Origin: Archegozetes longisetosus
Taxonomy: Eukaryota; Arthropoda; Arachnida; Sarcoptiformes; Trhypochthoniidae
Reading direction: 5' to 3'
Assembly: GCA_018873245.2 (NCBI GenBank)
Contig: JAEMBT020000002.1
Coordinates: 7,662,001 to 7,726,000 of the forward strand
DNA length: 64,000 nucleotides
In this document: positions 1 through 12,046 of the stretch, one piece after another
Layout: every line of letters begins with the position of its first letter
Position numbering within the stretch: position 1 is the stretch's first letter
Made by a program: the position numbers and the translations under genes
The notes under the pieces: model-generated
The model's input: only the letters and a program-made list of their open reading frames with translations
Databases searched by the model: none
What the model was told of the DNA's origin: nothing

Positions 1-285
1 TATATTTGAATCGTAAAACAGATTTTATTGAGTGCATTAATTACAAAGAAGTTTTACCTCATAAGAAGCTCCCAGGAACTAGTGTTTTGACAGCTCATAA
101 AAGTAAGATTCAAATTGAAAAACATTCAAAATAGATCATTTTTCTAGAAAAAAGTTCAAAATATAAATTTTAATGCAATAAAAAGTGAATTGACTAATGC
201 GGTTGTTATGTGTTGTGCAAAAGATATGCGCTCTTTTACACTTGTTGAAGGCGAAGGTTTCAAAACAGTCACAACAGTGACCATG
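1..285 (+). mobile_element. hAT transposase relic
   Basis: Broken reading frames carry hAT-like pieces. A stretch around 200-265 reads approximately VVMCCAKDMRSFTLVEGEGF, like the N-terminal part of hAT transposases where the residues before the catalytic core read DM-PFS-VE-GF. Upstream, 60-110 resembles the end of a BED finger (KKLPGTSVLTAHKSK). Several stops interrupt it and it runs off the window edge. It joins a mariner fragment directly at about 286. Confidence 0.5.
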
Positions 286-945
286 GGATGCTGGATAGAA
301 TTATAGCTATTGACGAGACATGGCTCAAATACTATGACCCTAAGGATTATTGGGCATCTCGCCAATATTGTCTCCCTGGAGAACCACCGTAAGAATATTG
401 ATTTGAAAAGTCATAAATTTGAAATAATGCTAGCGCTCGTAATTTGCATCCCAGGCCTACAAAAGTTAGAGCAACAATACAAGATTGGAAGCAGATGATG
501 ATAATAGCCTTTCGTAAAAATCGGGTGTTGGGCTGCAGAATTCTAGCGAAAAATACAAATGTCAATTTTGAAGTTTATCTTGATTATTTGAGTCAAGTAG
601 TACTCCGGGCGATAAAATAACTACGGATTCATAGAACAATAATACTCCATGACAACGCAAGACCCCATAAAAATTCAAAAGTTCAAGAATTTTTTGTGAG
701 ACATCGATGGGAGGAATTGAAACATCCACCTTATCGCCCTGATTTGAACCCGTGCCATTGCGATGTCGTATATAGGATAAAGAGGCCTAATAAAGATAAA
801 AGATTCACTACTTCGGATGAACTTGAAATGACTTATAAGGAAGTTATAGATGATGTAAACTTAAAAGGTTCCGCCACTGGCATTGGACACCTCTCACTGA
901 GGTGGACGCTGGTCAACCAGACTGGGAGCGAATATGTTCACTAAT
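286..945 (+). mobile_element. mariner transposase relic
   Basis: The Tc1/mariner core is recognisable across frames and stops: DETWLKYYDPKDYW (near 314-355), LHDNARPH (near 643-666) and HPPYRPDLNPCHCD (near 724-765), followed by the typical mariner tail to a stop at 944. The N-terminal DNA-binding half is missing. In the last catalytic motif the position usually Asp in PCDYD is His (NPCHCD), so it is dead even apart from the stops. The sequence after the stop shows no clear terminal inverted repeat. Confidence 0.75.
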
Positions 946-1019
946 CGTTTATTCAAGTTTCAGTTTCATTAAGTGTTTTTAAAGATATGATAGTCCCGAT
1001 ACTTATCAAAAGTCCTAAC

Positions 1020-1445
1020 ACTTGAGATTATCTTATTCCGAATATAAAGAGATTTAAACAATAAATAGAAATAATACTACTTTTAAAGCCTATAACATCA
1101 TTAATTCTCTCTTCAGACAAACAGTTATTACATTAAATTTCAGTTTAAAGCGAAGCTTAACTTGAAAACAATGATTCATAATTCAAAAATGCATCTCATC
1201 ATTCAATTCGATAGATCTAATTTAAACCTAATTTGCTTACATACAAGAAGCAGTTCAAAAATCATTACTATTTTACAATCAATACTGTTTTTTGCTATTA
1301 AATTAATCGGCTTCAAATGAGCTGCGCTTCTTTATCATAGCCTGAGCTTGAAGCTCGAGCTTATAAGCTCGAAGACAGCTAAAATTGAGCTTGAAGCGCA
1401 GCTCAAAGCGCAGCTCAGCTCACAGCTAGCTTATGCTCTTCACTA
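1020..1445. repeat. AGCT-rich dispersed repeat, right part
   Basis: This stretch matches 17127-17593 along most of its length, including the phrase TAATTCTCTCTTC and the AGCTC/GAGCT-rich end finishing GCTAGCTTATGCTCTTCACTA. It has no coding capacity. In the longer copy at 16509-17593 this right end pairs with a left terminal repeat, so this is probably a 5'-truncated copy of a non-autonomous hAT-like element. Confidence 0.55.
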
Positions 1446-1509
1446 ATTATTGTTACCTGTCTTTAATATCAATAGTTTTATCCTCATTCCATAACTATCA
1501 AAATAAGTA

Positions 1510-1957
1510 AATCCGGGCTAATGGGTCTAAGGGGGTTCCCGACCCCCCAACTCCAAGTGTAATACATCATTTGATCCAGTTCGTCGAGCTGAACATTTTG
1601 ATACCACACTTGACTACTTTCAACCGGAACCTTACCACGTTTAACCACCGAGACCTAACCCTCTCGAAAATGGATAAACCTGGCTTTACCAAGTTTTAAC
1701 CCAAGCCTAACCTGATATAAACCAATGTATAATAATTTAGGTCGCTTCGCGATCTAACTTATTCTGTCTTAGTTTATATCAGGCATGTTTGGGTTACGAC
1801 TCGAGAACCCAGGTTTATCCATTACGAGGTACTAAACCAAACAATGATAATTGATCAAGTGAGGTATTAAAATGCTCAGTTCGATGTCCTGAGTCCAATG
1901 ATATATCACATTAGGGGTGGGGGTCGGGAATCCTTTTAGACCCATTAGCCCGGATTC
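1510..1957. repeat. foldback (long inverted repeat) element
   Basis: The two ends are reverse complements: ATCCGGGCTAATGGGTCTAA at 1511 on reappears inverted at about 1936-1955, with pairing continuing inward (CCTGGTTTA-type stretches) almost to a centre near 1740. It is GC-richer than its surroundings. There is no coding frame. It behaves as a foldback MITE. I could not fix a target duplication. Confidence 0.6.
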
Positions 1958-2680
1958 ACCCTTGACCTTGGATGACCTTGAGACTGGGTTCAATGTTCAT
2001 ATCTTGAAGAGACAAGTTCAACCATATATATATATAGTTATGGTTTACTACTCCTATGCCGTGCCCAATATCCTACATCCAACGCGAAGGCACTCTTGCC
2101 TGGTTTTTATAGTCATTGCGCCTAGTTAGTAGTCATTGACCAAAAAGTTGGAAACTTTTTAAATGGGTAAAAAGTACTTTTGTACCGAAATACCGAAACC
2201 CCACAAACGTACCCCAATGCCGGGCTATTGGGTATTTTTATGCTGATTGGATTCAAATTGCTTACAGCAATAATTGGAAAACCGAAAAAATTCCTAAACT
2301 TCGGCGAAGAGTTCATAACTGTATTGAAAAAATGAGTTTAAATGTTGCCAAAGAAGACTACTGAGAGTGTCTACAAAAGGCTCCGAAAATGTGATCAATC
2401 GGGACCCATGGATGTAGTTCATTGATATCATTTTGTCAGTCATATAATGTAATTTTTGTGATAAGATTTTTAAAATTTTCTGTAAAAGTTTTTAAGTTTT
2501 TAACAATAAAACTCGAGTCTACTTTTTTATGTTCGAATACGTTATATTTAATTAAAGTGACAAATCACAGCCTTTTTAATCGACAACTAAAATGTTTTAT
2601 AGGAAATAATTTTAATGTATGTATTTACAAACAAAAGTATTAGAAATTTTCATCTACAATTTAAAGAGATGTTTAAATCT
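1958..2680. other. no gene seen
   Basis: Short frames only, with no similarity I recognise. Composition returns to AT-rich after the foldback repeat. Confidence 0.5.
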
Positions 2681-2843
2681 TTTTTATTGATTAAGCGTCA
2701 AAATAGATATGAACTGCAAACTATAAATATTCTATTGAAAATCCAAAGAATAAGTCTGTGATCGAAAAAAATTATGAAAATTTTCATAATTTATTGCAAA
2801 TAAAGTATATAAAATGATATCAAACAGTTTCCATAATATTGGA
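2681..2843 (+). pseudogene. 3' tail of an ERdj5-like copy
   Basis: The sequence around the stop and the 3' flank of the ERdj5-like copies at 37.98, 43.40 and 47.37 kb recurs here: a GCGTCAAAATAGATATGAA-type stretch, then the ATTGAAAATCCA and GAAAAAATTATGAA phrases, then TTTATTGCAAATAAAGTATATAAA. Only the tail is present; the thioredoxin coding part upstream is not recognisable. It lies just beyond the 3' end of TOM70. Confidence 0.5.
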
Positions 2844-2919
2844 CTGTTTTTCTTGAGTTTGGAACCAAAAGTAATTCACGTTATATTCATTGAAATAATA
2901 GTTATTTTGTTGTTTATAT

Positions 2920-5151
2920 CTAAGAATTAGGTAATTCGATTCCTAACAATTTAGTTGCTTTTTGCTGAGCTTCTGCCGCATCTCTTAATGAGTAGAGATG
3001 AGCGCAATCGAGCTCTGTTTGAGCCAATTCTAATGCTTTATCAAAATATTTGATTCCTTTCGCCAGGTTTCCCTTCTGGACTTGAATACTACCCAGCATT
3101 TCGAATGCGAATTGGCAGCTGGGGTCCACTTTTTTTGCTTCCTCTAAATTCAAAAAAATTTTTATACGTTATTTTCGGGCATTTTTCAACGTATTTGGCA
3201 ATTGTATCAAAAAATACCTAAAAACTTGATGGCTTTGTCGACATCATTGTTCCATTGTAAATACAATATTCCTCTATGAACGTAAAGATTGCCATCAATT
3301 GGATCCTTTTCAATAGCTTTAGTGAAGTAATGGTCAGCTTTTTGATAATCTCCCTTTTCCATCAATGCCTTTTGGTTTAATGAATTAAGAATTATTATGA
3401 AACTAACCTAATTATTTAGATTTTCATACCTGAGCATAAAGTGAGTAAACTTCACTTGAATCAGAAAATTTTCGCGACGCCTCTCCAAAACCTAAAACAA
3501 AACGATTTTTTAGACTAATTTCTGATAACTTAAATTCTACATTAATCTGAATTACAACTTCGTACCTTTTATTGCTTTGGAAACGGTTGATTCGTCGTTG
3601 TATCTTACTCCGCATCTAAACTGAACGTATAGTTTTTGGGCTAAAGCAGACGCAAAGCCATCATTTAGTTCACAGCATTTCTCCAAGTCTTTTCTGGCGT
3701 CGTCGACTTGTTCAGCGAGTAGATGTATCTTAAATTGTTAATAAAAACAAATTAGGATGTAAAAAATGTATTAACAATAAACAAATGTCTTACTTGTGCC
3801 CTATGTAAATATATGTCGGGATTGTTTTCATCTAATTTTATCGCTTCTTCAAAATAGTTGAGTGCAGTTTTGATACTATCATCTTTGCCGATATCTTGAA
3901 CTTTGATTGTTCCTAATTTAATGAGTGCATTGACTTTAATATCAGTATCACATTCTGACAAGTTGGCCACTTTCTCTAAATCTTTTTCTCCCTCTTCAAT
4001 ATTTCCTTTCAGTATTTCAATGGTTCCTAAAATTTAATTCACATCATTGTCAGTCACATGATTAATTAATTTAGCAGAAATTTAATCAATATAAAACCGT
4101 CACCTTTAAGAAGATGATACTCGGGTAGTATCTTATCTCCAGACTCTTCTTGTTTCAGTCTAAAATTTTCCAAGACATCGGTAATCTTTGAGGGTTCATC
4201 GCTCTTAAAGACTGGATCTCTTGAATAAGACATGAAGTAATGGCGAATAAAGTGATCAGATGGCAATCGGGGCGATCGAACCTTAAATAAAGCTTTAGCT
4301 TTAATTTTGCTCTGTTGTTTGAGCAGTCGGTCAGTCATCAATAAATTGTTTTGATTTTGAAATTGTTCAAGAATACAAACGGCTGTTATATCATTCAACG
4401 CCTCACTCATTTGACCCATTGCTTCGTATGCTATAATTATAATTATAATCACTTTAATTCTACAAAATCTATTCAAAATCAGCACAAACTTAAAGTTATG
4501 GATCAGTTAAAGCTCATTGTGAGTTAATACAGATTAAACAAACCTTTCGCTCTTCGCACTAATGCCTTTACGTAACGATTATTTAATGCAATCGCTTTAC
4601 TACAGTCAACGATCACTTCTTTATACTTTTTAATCATTTCATGAGAAGCGGCTCTGTTCTGATAGAAAGTCGACAAATCCTCAGTTTTATTGTTTGGACA
4701 TTCAGCGATAGCTTTTGTGTAGCATTGAATTGCTTCTTCGTATTTTCCATCTTTGAATAATTTGTTCCCCTTTGACTTAAAACCCATTGCTTTTTTGAAG
4801 GGATCCTAAAATTCAATTCATTTTTAGTTATGAATGAATATTGAATCGAAAGTAATCGAAAGACTTGAGACTCACATTTTCATCAATTTCTGTCTTATTT
4901 TCGACTTTTGTCTTGACATTAGTTTTCTTATTGAGATCAGCCTTATTGTTCTGTTTTTTATGATAATAATAATAATAGATATAAAGACCAGTTCCTAACA
5001 CAATAGGAGTGCCGATCATGAGAGCCAAACGCATATTAGTTGACAATCCATTGCTTTGCGTCGGTTCCGAACCAATTGAAGACATGGTCGACACAGAAGG
5101 CATTGGTGTTTCACTTGATAACAATCTAGACATTGATATTCTTTGAGACAT
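2920..5151 (-). CDS. TOMM70: Mitochondrial import receptor TOM70
   Basis: TOM70 is the outer-membrane TPR receptor that accepts Hsp70/Hsp90-bound precursors and passes them to the TOM channel. Eight exons join in frame: 5151-4876, 4805-4544, 4430-4104, 4026-3794, 3728-3566, 3491-3430, 3368-3218 and 3143-2920, giving 565 residues (human about 608). Residues about 43-63 form the N-terminal membrane anchor (MIGTPIVLGTGLYIYYYYY), followed by a charged linker. TPR motifs begin at KSKGNKLFKDGKYEEAIQCY, and family signatures follow: STFYQNRAA, ITAVCILEQFQNQ, HRAQ, YSLYAQ and the end FAFEMLGSIQVQKGN...AHLYSLRDAAEAQ. Each exon is bounded by a good GT-AG pair, and the start is the only ATG before the anchor. 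Nothing in it looks broken. Confidence 0.93.
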
Positions 5152-6267
5152 TTCTCTTCTTACATATAATCACTATTAAATCATATTTTGAGTGAAAAAT
5201 AAAATAGATATTAAACTATCTACTGACTGATTGATATTGTTCTGCAACAACTTTCTGTAATAGAAGTTTCTTCAATGGAGAGCAAAACATGTGATTGTAT
5301 TTTCCATTCAGATACAGTCAATACATACAACAACTCTGTTCTATGAGCAATACACTCATAAACTTAATATTCCACGATGGCAATCAGAAACAATGCGTTC
5401 AGATGGCACGCTTCTCGTTAGATCATAATATAGAGGATGTGAGGAAGCTTGTCCCATATTCAACAAAGTGATCAAAGAAAATTAAAATTAAAAATTGGTA
5501 ATAAATTGGAGAGCATCACAAGAGAGTTGACATAGCAATGGTTTTCATATTGTTGCTATCGTGGAGTGTTAAAGCTTTTAAGTGTATAAGCCTTATCAAT
5601 GCATTAAATGGAAACTTGCAAGTTGAAAACTAGGTGTAACTCAAAGGTTCCAAATTTAAATGTAATATCACATTAGAACTGATTCAATTTTCAATCTATT
5701 AATTATAAAATTTAGATAAACTAAAAGTATGAGTCCCTCAATTACAATTCAACTTGAATCGATCTGCTTTTGTAGGTAAATAAAAGTTTTGTAACATAAC
5801 TATAACTGGCATAACCCAAGAACACTAACTCACTATCAGTAAGTCTTTATCAATAAAAAGGTCAGAATACCATTGAAGCTGATATGTTTGAAGCTGAACT
5901 TCACTAATAAGATCCTCTTTGAGCTTATCCTTAAAGATGATAATTTGCTTACATTTTCCTTTATTCTAAAGTTCTTCCAACTTTAGCTGAAGTTTCAATT
6001 TTAATAATAATATCAATCATTTTATTTTTGATTTAATCATTATTTTAAAATTTGCTTAAAAGGCATTATAAAACAAAGTTCAGACTAATTATAAAACATA
6101 AGAAAATGTAATATACAATAAAAGCAATAATATCACAGCTTATGAGCTGAAGTGATGCTCTGTTTTGAATATCGAAACCCTTCAACTAATTTAGTTTATA
6201 ATTAGGTGAATGAATAAGAATGTGTAACAATAAATTAAAAATGAATAATCAATGTAAGCCTTCATAA
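5152..6267. other. intergenic, no gene seen
   Basis: Holds the 5' flank of TOM70 and the 3' flank of the PPxY membrane protein gene. Many stops in all frames; no repeat recognised. Confidence 0.5.
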
Positions 6268-7677
6268 TCAAAGCGTGCCATAATCCACCACAATCGGTGT
6301 CTCGTCATTACTCTCCTCATCATCTTCATCAACTACTTCTTCATAACTTGGAGGAGGAGTTGACAAACTATCATCTATTTCATCTTCGTTCACATTTTCA
6401 TGAGAAAAACTGTTGAAACAGTCGCTTTCCACATACTCTTCAGCTCTACTCGACGTCTCATTTGTTGAAATGTTCAACAAAATCCCTGAACAACTTGGTT
6501 CAGTTTGAACATCAAAGTTATTTGTTGTGCGATTGAATTGAGAAGTGCACGCGTTATTGTCGTCATTGAAGTCGATGAGTGAATCTAAGTTTACGCGATC
6601 ACTTTCGGTATTGGCAGAAGAATAGTTAGCAGAAGAAGAGCTACTTTCATAGGATTCAATACTCAAAGGCTGACTTTCAATGGACTGCATATGTGAAGGT
6701 CCAGCAGTCGAACAAATATCTACGACTGGATCAAAACCAAATTGATTAACATTTGTTGTGTTCAAAGGCTCTGTTCTTCGACTTGATTGTGAATTTTCAG
6801 TTTGAATGTTTGTGACTTCAGTAGCGGTTTGCTCTAATTGTGAATTAGACAAAGTCTGCATTTGTACATCTCTATAACAATTATTAGCTTTTCTGATCTC
6901 TTTTGGAGAACCATCGGTTTGACATGACTGCTCTTCACGATTAATCTTCTTAGATTCAGAGCTTACCTCATTATTCGTTTCAGTATCCCTGAAAAAGACA
7001 GCCATAAGTATAAGTAATAATGATTGAGAATATCTAAATGTTTAAGGTCCATACTTAGAAGTTTGGACTTTATTATCTTCAGATAACTTGACGACTATAT
7101 TTTGAAGCGGAAAACTGTCAGATGGCGACAATTGTTCTCCTGATAGCGGAAGTATTAAATAACTTTGGCCATTCACGTTTAATATTTGGCTGAATGTCTT
7201 CAGTGAAGAAACTTGTGGAGTATTTGTTGCGTTCGATGGAATGGCTTCTGATTGATTTGTAGAAAAATATTGAGGAATCATGTTTAGGGAGAATTGACTG
7301 ACGGACCGGCTTTGGCTTAAGGGGGGAGCCGTAGGCATGAGTTGGTCAGTACTTAGACCTCGGTTCCGATACCGACGTCTTGTTCGCGGCCTATTTTCAT
7401 ATATATGCTCTTCATTTGCACGATATAAGTTGACATTTCCTCTATAGTATAGACACGATCCAATCAATATCATCATAATTCCCATAATCGACAATATGAA
7501 CCACATCTTGTCCCAATGAATGTATGATAAGTACACACCACCGACCACTAGAATACTTGCAATTACACTCAACAGATATGCGAAACATATTTGTAAATTG
7601 CATGATTTTGAACCTCTTCTTGTTGTTGATAATGAATTTTCATCATAATGGTATCGAGTCATTGTATTTGTTTCCAT
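6268..7677 (-). CDS. two-pass membrane protein with PPxY tail
   Basis: Two exons, 7677-7055 and 6988-6268, join at AA|G to give 447 residues. Residues about 25-80 contain two close hydrophobic segments (ICFAYLLSVIASILVVGG and MWFILSIMGIMMILIGSCLY) separated by a short loop, so both ends probably face the cytosol. The rest is low-complexity and Ser/Asn/Thr-rich with repeated short patterns (SCQTD, VQMQT, IQTEN, VQTEP). Near the C-terminus an acidic stretch contains PPPSYEEV, a PPxY motif of the kind bound by WW domains of NEDD4-type ubiquitin ligases. Adaptors with a few membrane helices plus PY motifs occur in several unrelated families; I do not recognise which this is. A 5'-UTR intron is likely, since a polypyrimidine-AG acceptor sits about 40 bases upstream of the ATG (near 7720-7730). 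Confidence 0.7.
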
Positions 7678-10600
7678 TGTTCAAGGGGTGTGAATACACT
7701 TGAATGTACTTTAATTTACCTGAAAAGTAGTAAATATTTTCTTATTAATATGTCGTAATGTTTAATAATAGAGTCATAACAAGTAAGTCTATGATCCCTT
7801 TATAATTGCAATCATAAAGTTTATGACTTTACTTTAATTCCGTCAACAGTATGGTTGTAAGTCACGCAAAATCAACTAAATGAAGTTTGTTTTACTAATA
7901 AATACACTGGTTTTGGCAGTTTAGTTAAGTTTTCAAATACGCATATGATAGAAAAACTTTTGACCTTAGACTTGGAACTTAATTAGTACTCAGATCAGTA
8001 TCAATCGAGTTATGAAACCAACGATTGCATAGCTTATAAAATTAGTTCATTGTTGACATAGTCTTAGATTTTTCGAAATGATTCAGATAACTGTAGGCTC
8101 GAATGATTTGACTTGATATAAAGACTGTATGACTTGTATTTGGTTTTTATTGAGCCACCACAAAAGTACATGAAGCAAAATAGGACTGACAGAAATGGGA
8201 GTAATGCGAGCAATCCAATTAAATTCGATATTATCAACATTTTCATCATTCAATTTAATTGAAAGCAATAAACCATTATTACATAACTAAGTATCTGCAC
8301 ATACTTAAATTACTGATGATATAAACATTTATTAAAGTTTATAGGAATTAATTTGATCCTTGTGTGAATGGGGCTTCCGTTTTGATTAGTAATAAGAAAC
8401 ACCCCAATCACAATTAGGCAAGCATTCATATTAGGAATGCATCAATTCTATTAACATTTCCTTTTACGAATCTATAGTCATTTAATTAAAATTTGTTTAT
8501 CAATTATTCATTGCATTTCCCATAATAATAAATATCAGCTTCAGTCCCTGTTTCATTGAAAGAGTCACTTACCTTATCAACTGAATACTCGTACTTTCAA
8601 TATTAATCACAACTATTTAATACTGTTGTTGATCACTAGTAAAATGAGTATTTTCATTTTCATTCACCTATTATAACTGATATTTAATCGAACTTTTATT
8701 ATTATTATTATTATTATTAAAACTGTAATACTTAGTGATATAAAATAATCACAAGTTTGACAAAGCGTCGAAAACCATCGCCACGTCAGGTGACTGAAAC
8801 TTTAAAGGGGAACAATAACTCTACCATAAGCTTGAGATTATTAAATTCAAGGTAGAATAACTAGAGGCGAATCCATCTTTCATATAACTTATTTCCCACT
8901 AAGCTTTTTGTTGTCGTCCGACTGGATTTACAACATTTGTTTTTAATCTAACTATTTTGAAGGCTCTCCTCTGTTCGTTGTAAGTTTCGTTTGACTGCAC
9001 ACAACTTGTATGATAAGCCTCAGAATTTTTTTCCTTAAACAAAATGTAAATTAGAGTAACTGTTGCTTTTATAACAGGTCTGCCCTATTAAAGGTCACTA
9101 AAGACAGGACTTTGTCTATCATTATTTTGATAGAACAAAAGCCACTAATTTTGAAAATGCTTCAGATACTTTTTCAATATAGATTTCAGTGATTCAAAAC
9201 TTTTCAAAACCATCAATATCCAGATTAGCTTATAATTAAAGTTGAACGCTCAGACCATTTTTGAATGAATCATAATTTTGATCATAGACAAGTTCTCACA
9301 AGTCCAGACATTCACTTCAATCAAGTTTTTATAAACATTGGGCAATCTTTTTTCATTTAATAGTTACAGTTGAACTTCTCTACCTTGAATATGCAGTTAA
9401 ACCCTTAAAAAACTAAAAGTAAACCCTAACTTCCTTTGGGATAATCTATGCTTTAAAAAAGGACTTCACGTTCAACATAGGCAAGTTTAACTGTGTTAGT
9501 AAAAAGTTCAAAAGTTAGAAAACCCTTTTATACACATTAATATTTTATGATATTCACTTCTTGTTCAATAGATCTTAGTTTAGGGTCAAATAACTTCTGC
9601 TTAAACTGAATCAATCGAAATATTATGAATTTATTATGAATTGAAAAACATGGTAAGCAATGACTGTATTCTCAAAGCTTCAATTTTACGATCGCGTTAA
9701 ATATATAAGAGACCATTCGAATGAAGATGAGACAAAAATTAAAATAGTTTTATTCTTGATTAACATTTAAAATGATATTAACAAATAACTTTAGTTAACA
9801 ATATGATACATTGCAATTTGGTTACTTTACATACTTATTGCTGCATTTTTGCTCGTGACTCTGATTCAAGCAATAGGATAAATATTTTATTACTAGAGCA
9901 TTGCCATTTATGTATTTACCCACAAATTATGTGCTAAATCTTCAACAATTCCATTCCCTTTTCTATGTTATACCGCTATGAAAGCCAGTTAAAAAACACA
10001 ATTCATAAAATGATCCACAAAAATAATGTCAGTAAATAATAAATCATGTGTGGACCATAATAAATAATATGGATGGGCTGTGATGACCAAAAATAAATTT
10101 AAAGGGGAGCAAAATTTTGAGCACGTAACAAGTACTATACTATATAAATAAATACATATTTAGCAATACCTTATCTATTCTACATTTCTGAATCAACTAA
10201 TTTCGGCTTTTGTCACTTTATTACGCTATCATTGAATATTCATATAATTTGTCAATAAGTTTTAGACTTCAACTAAAATGAAAACTCTAAAATTAAATGT
10301 AAAATCATAAATACATTCATGAAATGAGCCGATATTTAGATTTCTTCCGGAATTTTATAAGACTTTTAACATCAAGAATTAGTGTACAATTGACTGTTAC
10401 TCGGAACGAATTTACAGCAGTTACAACAGTTCAGACCTGAGATCAAATCAAAAATTTGAATTTTGTCTAATAAAAACCAATGGTCACCATATATCCCAAC
10501 AATGTACGAATAAATACGAATGAGAAAGTCCGAAATTTATTTCTAAAGTGACAGCTCTGACAATAACAGCTTCAAAATAAAGTTTATTGACTCGAATCGA

Positions 10601-12046
10601 ACAATAAGTTGTAGCCTTTATTTGAATTTGCATTTTTCATATGTACAGAACTAATAATTGAATAGAATGCCAAAAGAAAAAGTTAACTCTTATCGAAACA
10701 TCTAACAAATTATGAATTTGCTCTGACAGTTTAACCAATTGCTATCTGATTGTTTGGAAACTTTTCAAATGAACCATAGCGAATTAAGACAAACATTTTG
10801 ATAGATTTGTGATTTGATAAGTGGCTACAACTTAGTATTCGATTTCTATGTAATTAACAAGACATAACAATTTTAAACATCAATGATTAGATGATTAAAC
10901 ATATTTGAAAATACTATATTTTTTCAGCTATATTAGATATTATCGTTATATTGTATATAATTATTCATATTTATAACTTGTCTATGCAGTACTCTATGGC
11001 TTTCGAGTAATTCTATCTTTTCTAACAAATATTTGAATAAGAATTAACTTACTAATAATATCAAATTAGAGCACCGATCTATTAACTTTTGATTAAAGAT
11101 AGCCTTCAAGTTAAAAATAGTTTTGAAATGTTTAACGAATTGGAGTATAACTGTTTCTAAGCCAATACTTGATTGCTAAGAGTAAGAGAGCCATTAGAAG
11201 CTACGAAAGAACACAACTAAACCTTTAATTAAACTACTAAAACAATGTTTACTGAATAATAGAATTTTCAGTTCGTTATATTGAAGTTGATTAATAATTA
11301 TACGGTTAATCTGAAAATTTTAATGATTAGATATTTGTTTGATCATTTGATTGAATGATTGGTAACAACTATTTAGGATCAATAATTATATTTGAGAAAA
11401 TAATTGGAATGACAAATTAAGTATAAATAATGATTTATGTTATGCACATTGCGATTATAGATTAAATTAAAATCAAACAAACTACTCACTTACAATATTT
11501 CTCTTAAAATTAATTTAAGTGAAAAAATTATTTCAAAATTTGCTCAACCTTATTATGAATTTAACCAAAATATTAAATAATCTAAATTGAATTCCAATTT
11601 AATATTAATCTATACACAGCTTTTTAATTAACACGAATATATGTTTATCGTGGACACTTTCTAAATTATCTCATTTCTCTCACTCTTCTAACTCAAGTAA
11701 TCACAAGATATGAATAGTTTAGATTGAACTCAAAAGCAACATAAATATTGCTAATACAAATTTGAACTTAATCATTAGATGAGCTTATCTGTTTGTCAGA
11801 TCTTTTCTAAGCTTAAATATCTCTGATAATTTGCTTAGAATTATCTGATTCATGTTAGAAGAATCAAATATAACATTTTTTTAATGATTGTGAATATATT
11901 CGATAAGTTGTTTTATCAGCTAACAATTAACGCAAATGTTGATTTCAACATCAGATAGTGAAATTTTAATAAATTAATAATAATATTTAATGATAATTCA
12001 TTAATTGGTGTGATACTATTCGATTGAATCAATATAATATGCAGTT
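7678..12046. other. long intergenic stretch, no gene seen
   Basis: About 4.4 kb of AT-rich sequence with no frame that shows domain similarity. It contains an ATT trinucleotide run near 8697-8719 and one pogo-type MITE at 9367-9493. Two overlapping short minus-strand frames near 8064-8268 have transmembrane-like composition but no splice context or start support. Confidence 0.5.
9367..9493. mobile_element. pogo/Tigger-like MITE
   Basis: The left end reads CAGTTGAACTTCTCTACCTT and the right end, reverse-complemented, CAGTTAAACTTGCCTATGTT. This CAGT-rich terminal repeat is of the type used by pogo/Tigger elements. The left flank is TA; the right flank has decayed to TG. Length 127 bp, no coding. 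Related copies lie at 15101, 19359 and 29386. Confidence 0.55.

Noticed and set aside
8064-8268. Overlapping minus-strand frames with hydrophobic composition
   Set aside because: Two frames overlap, no splice or start context, AT-rich sequence easily gives hydrophobic codons.
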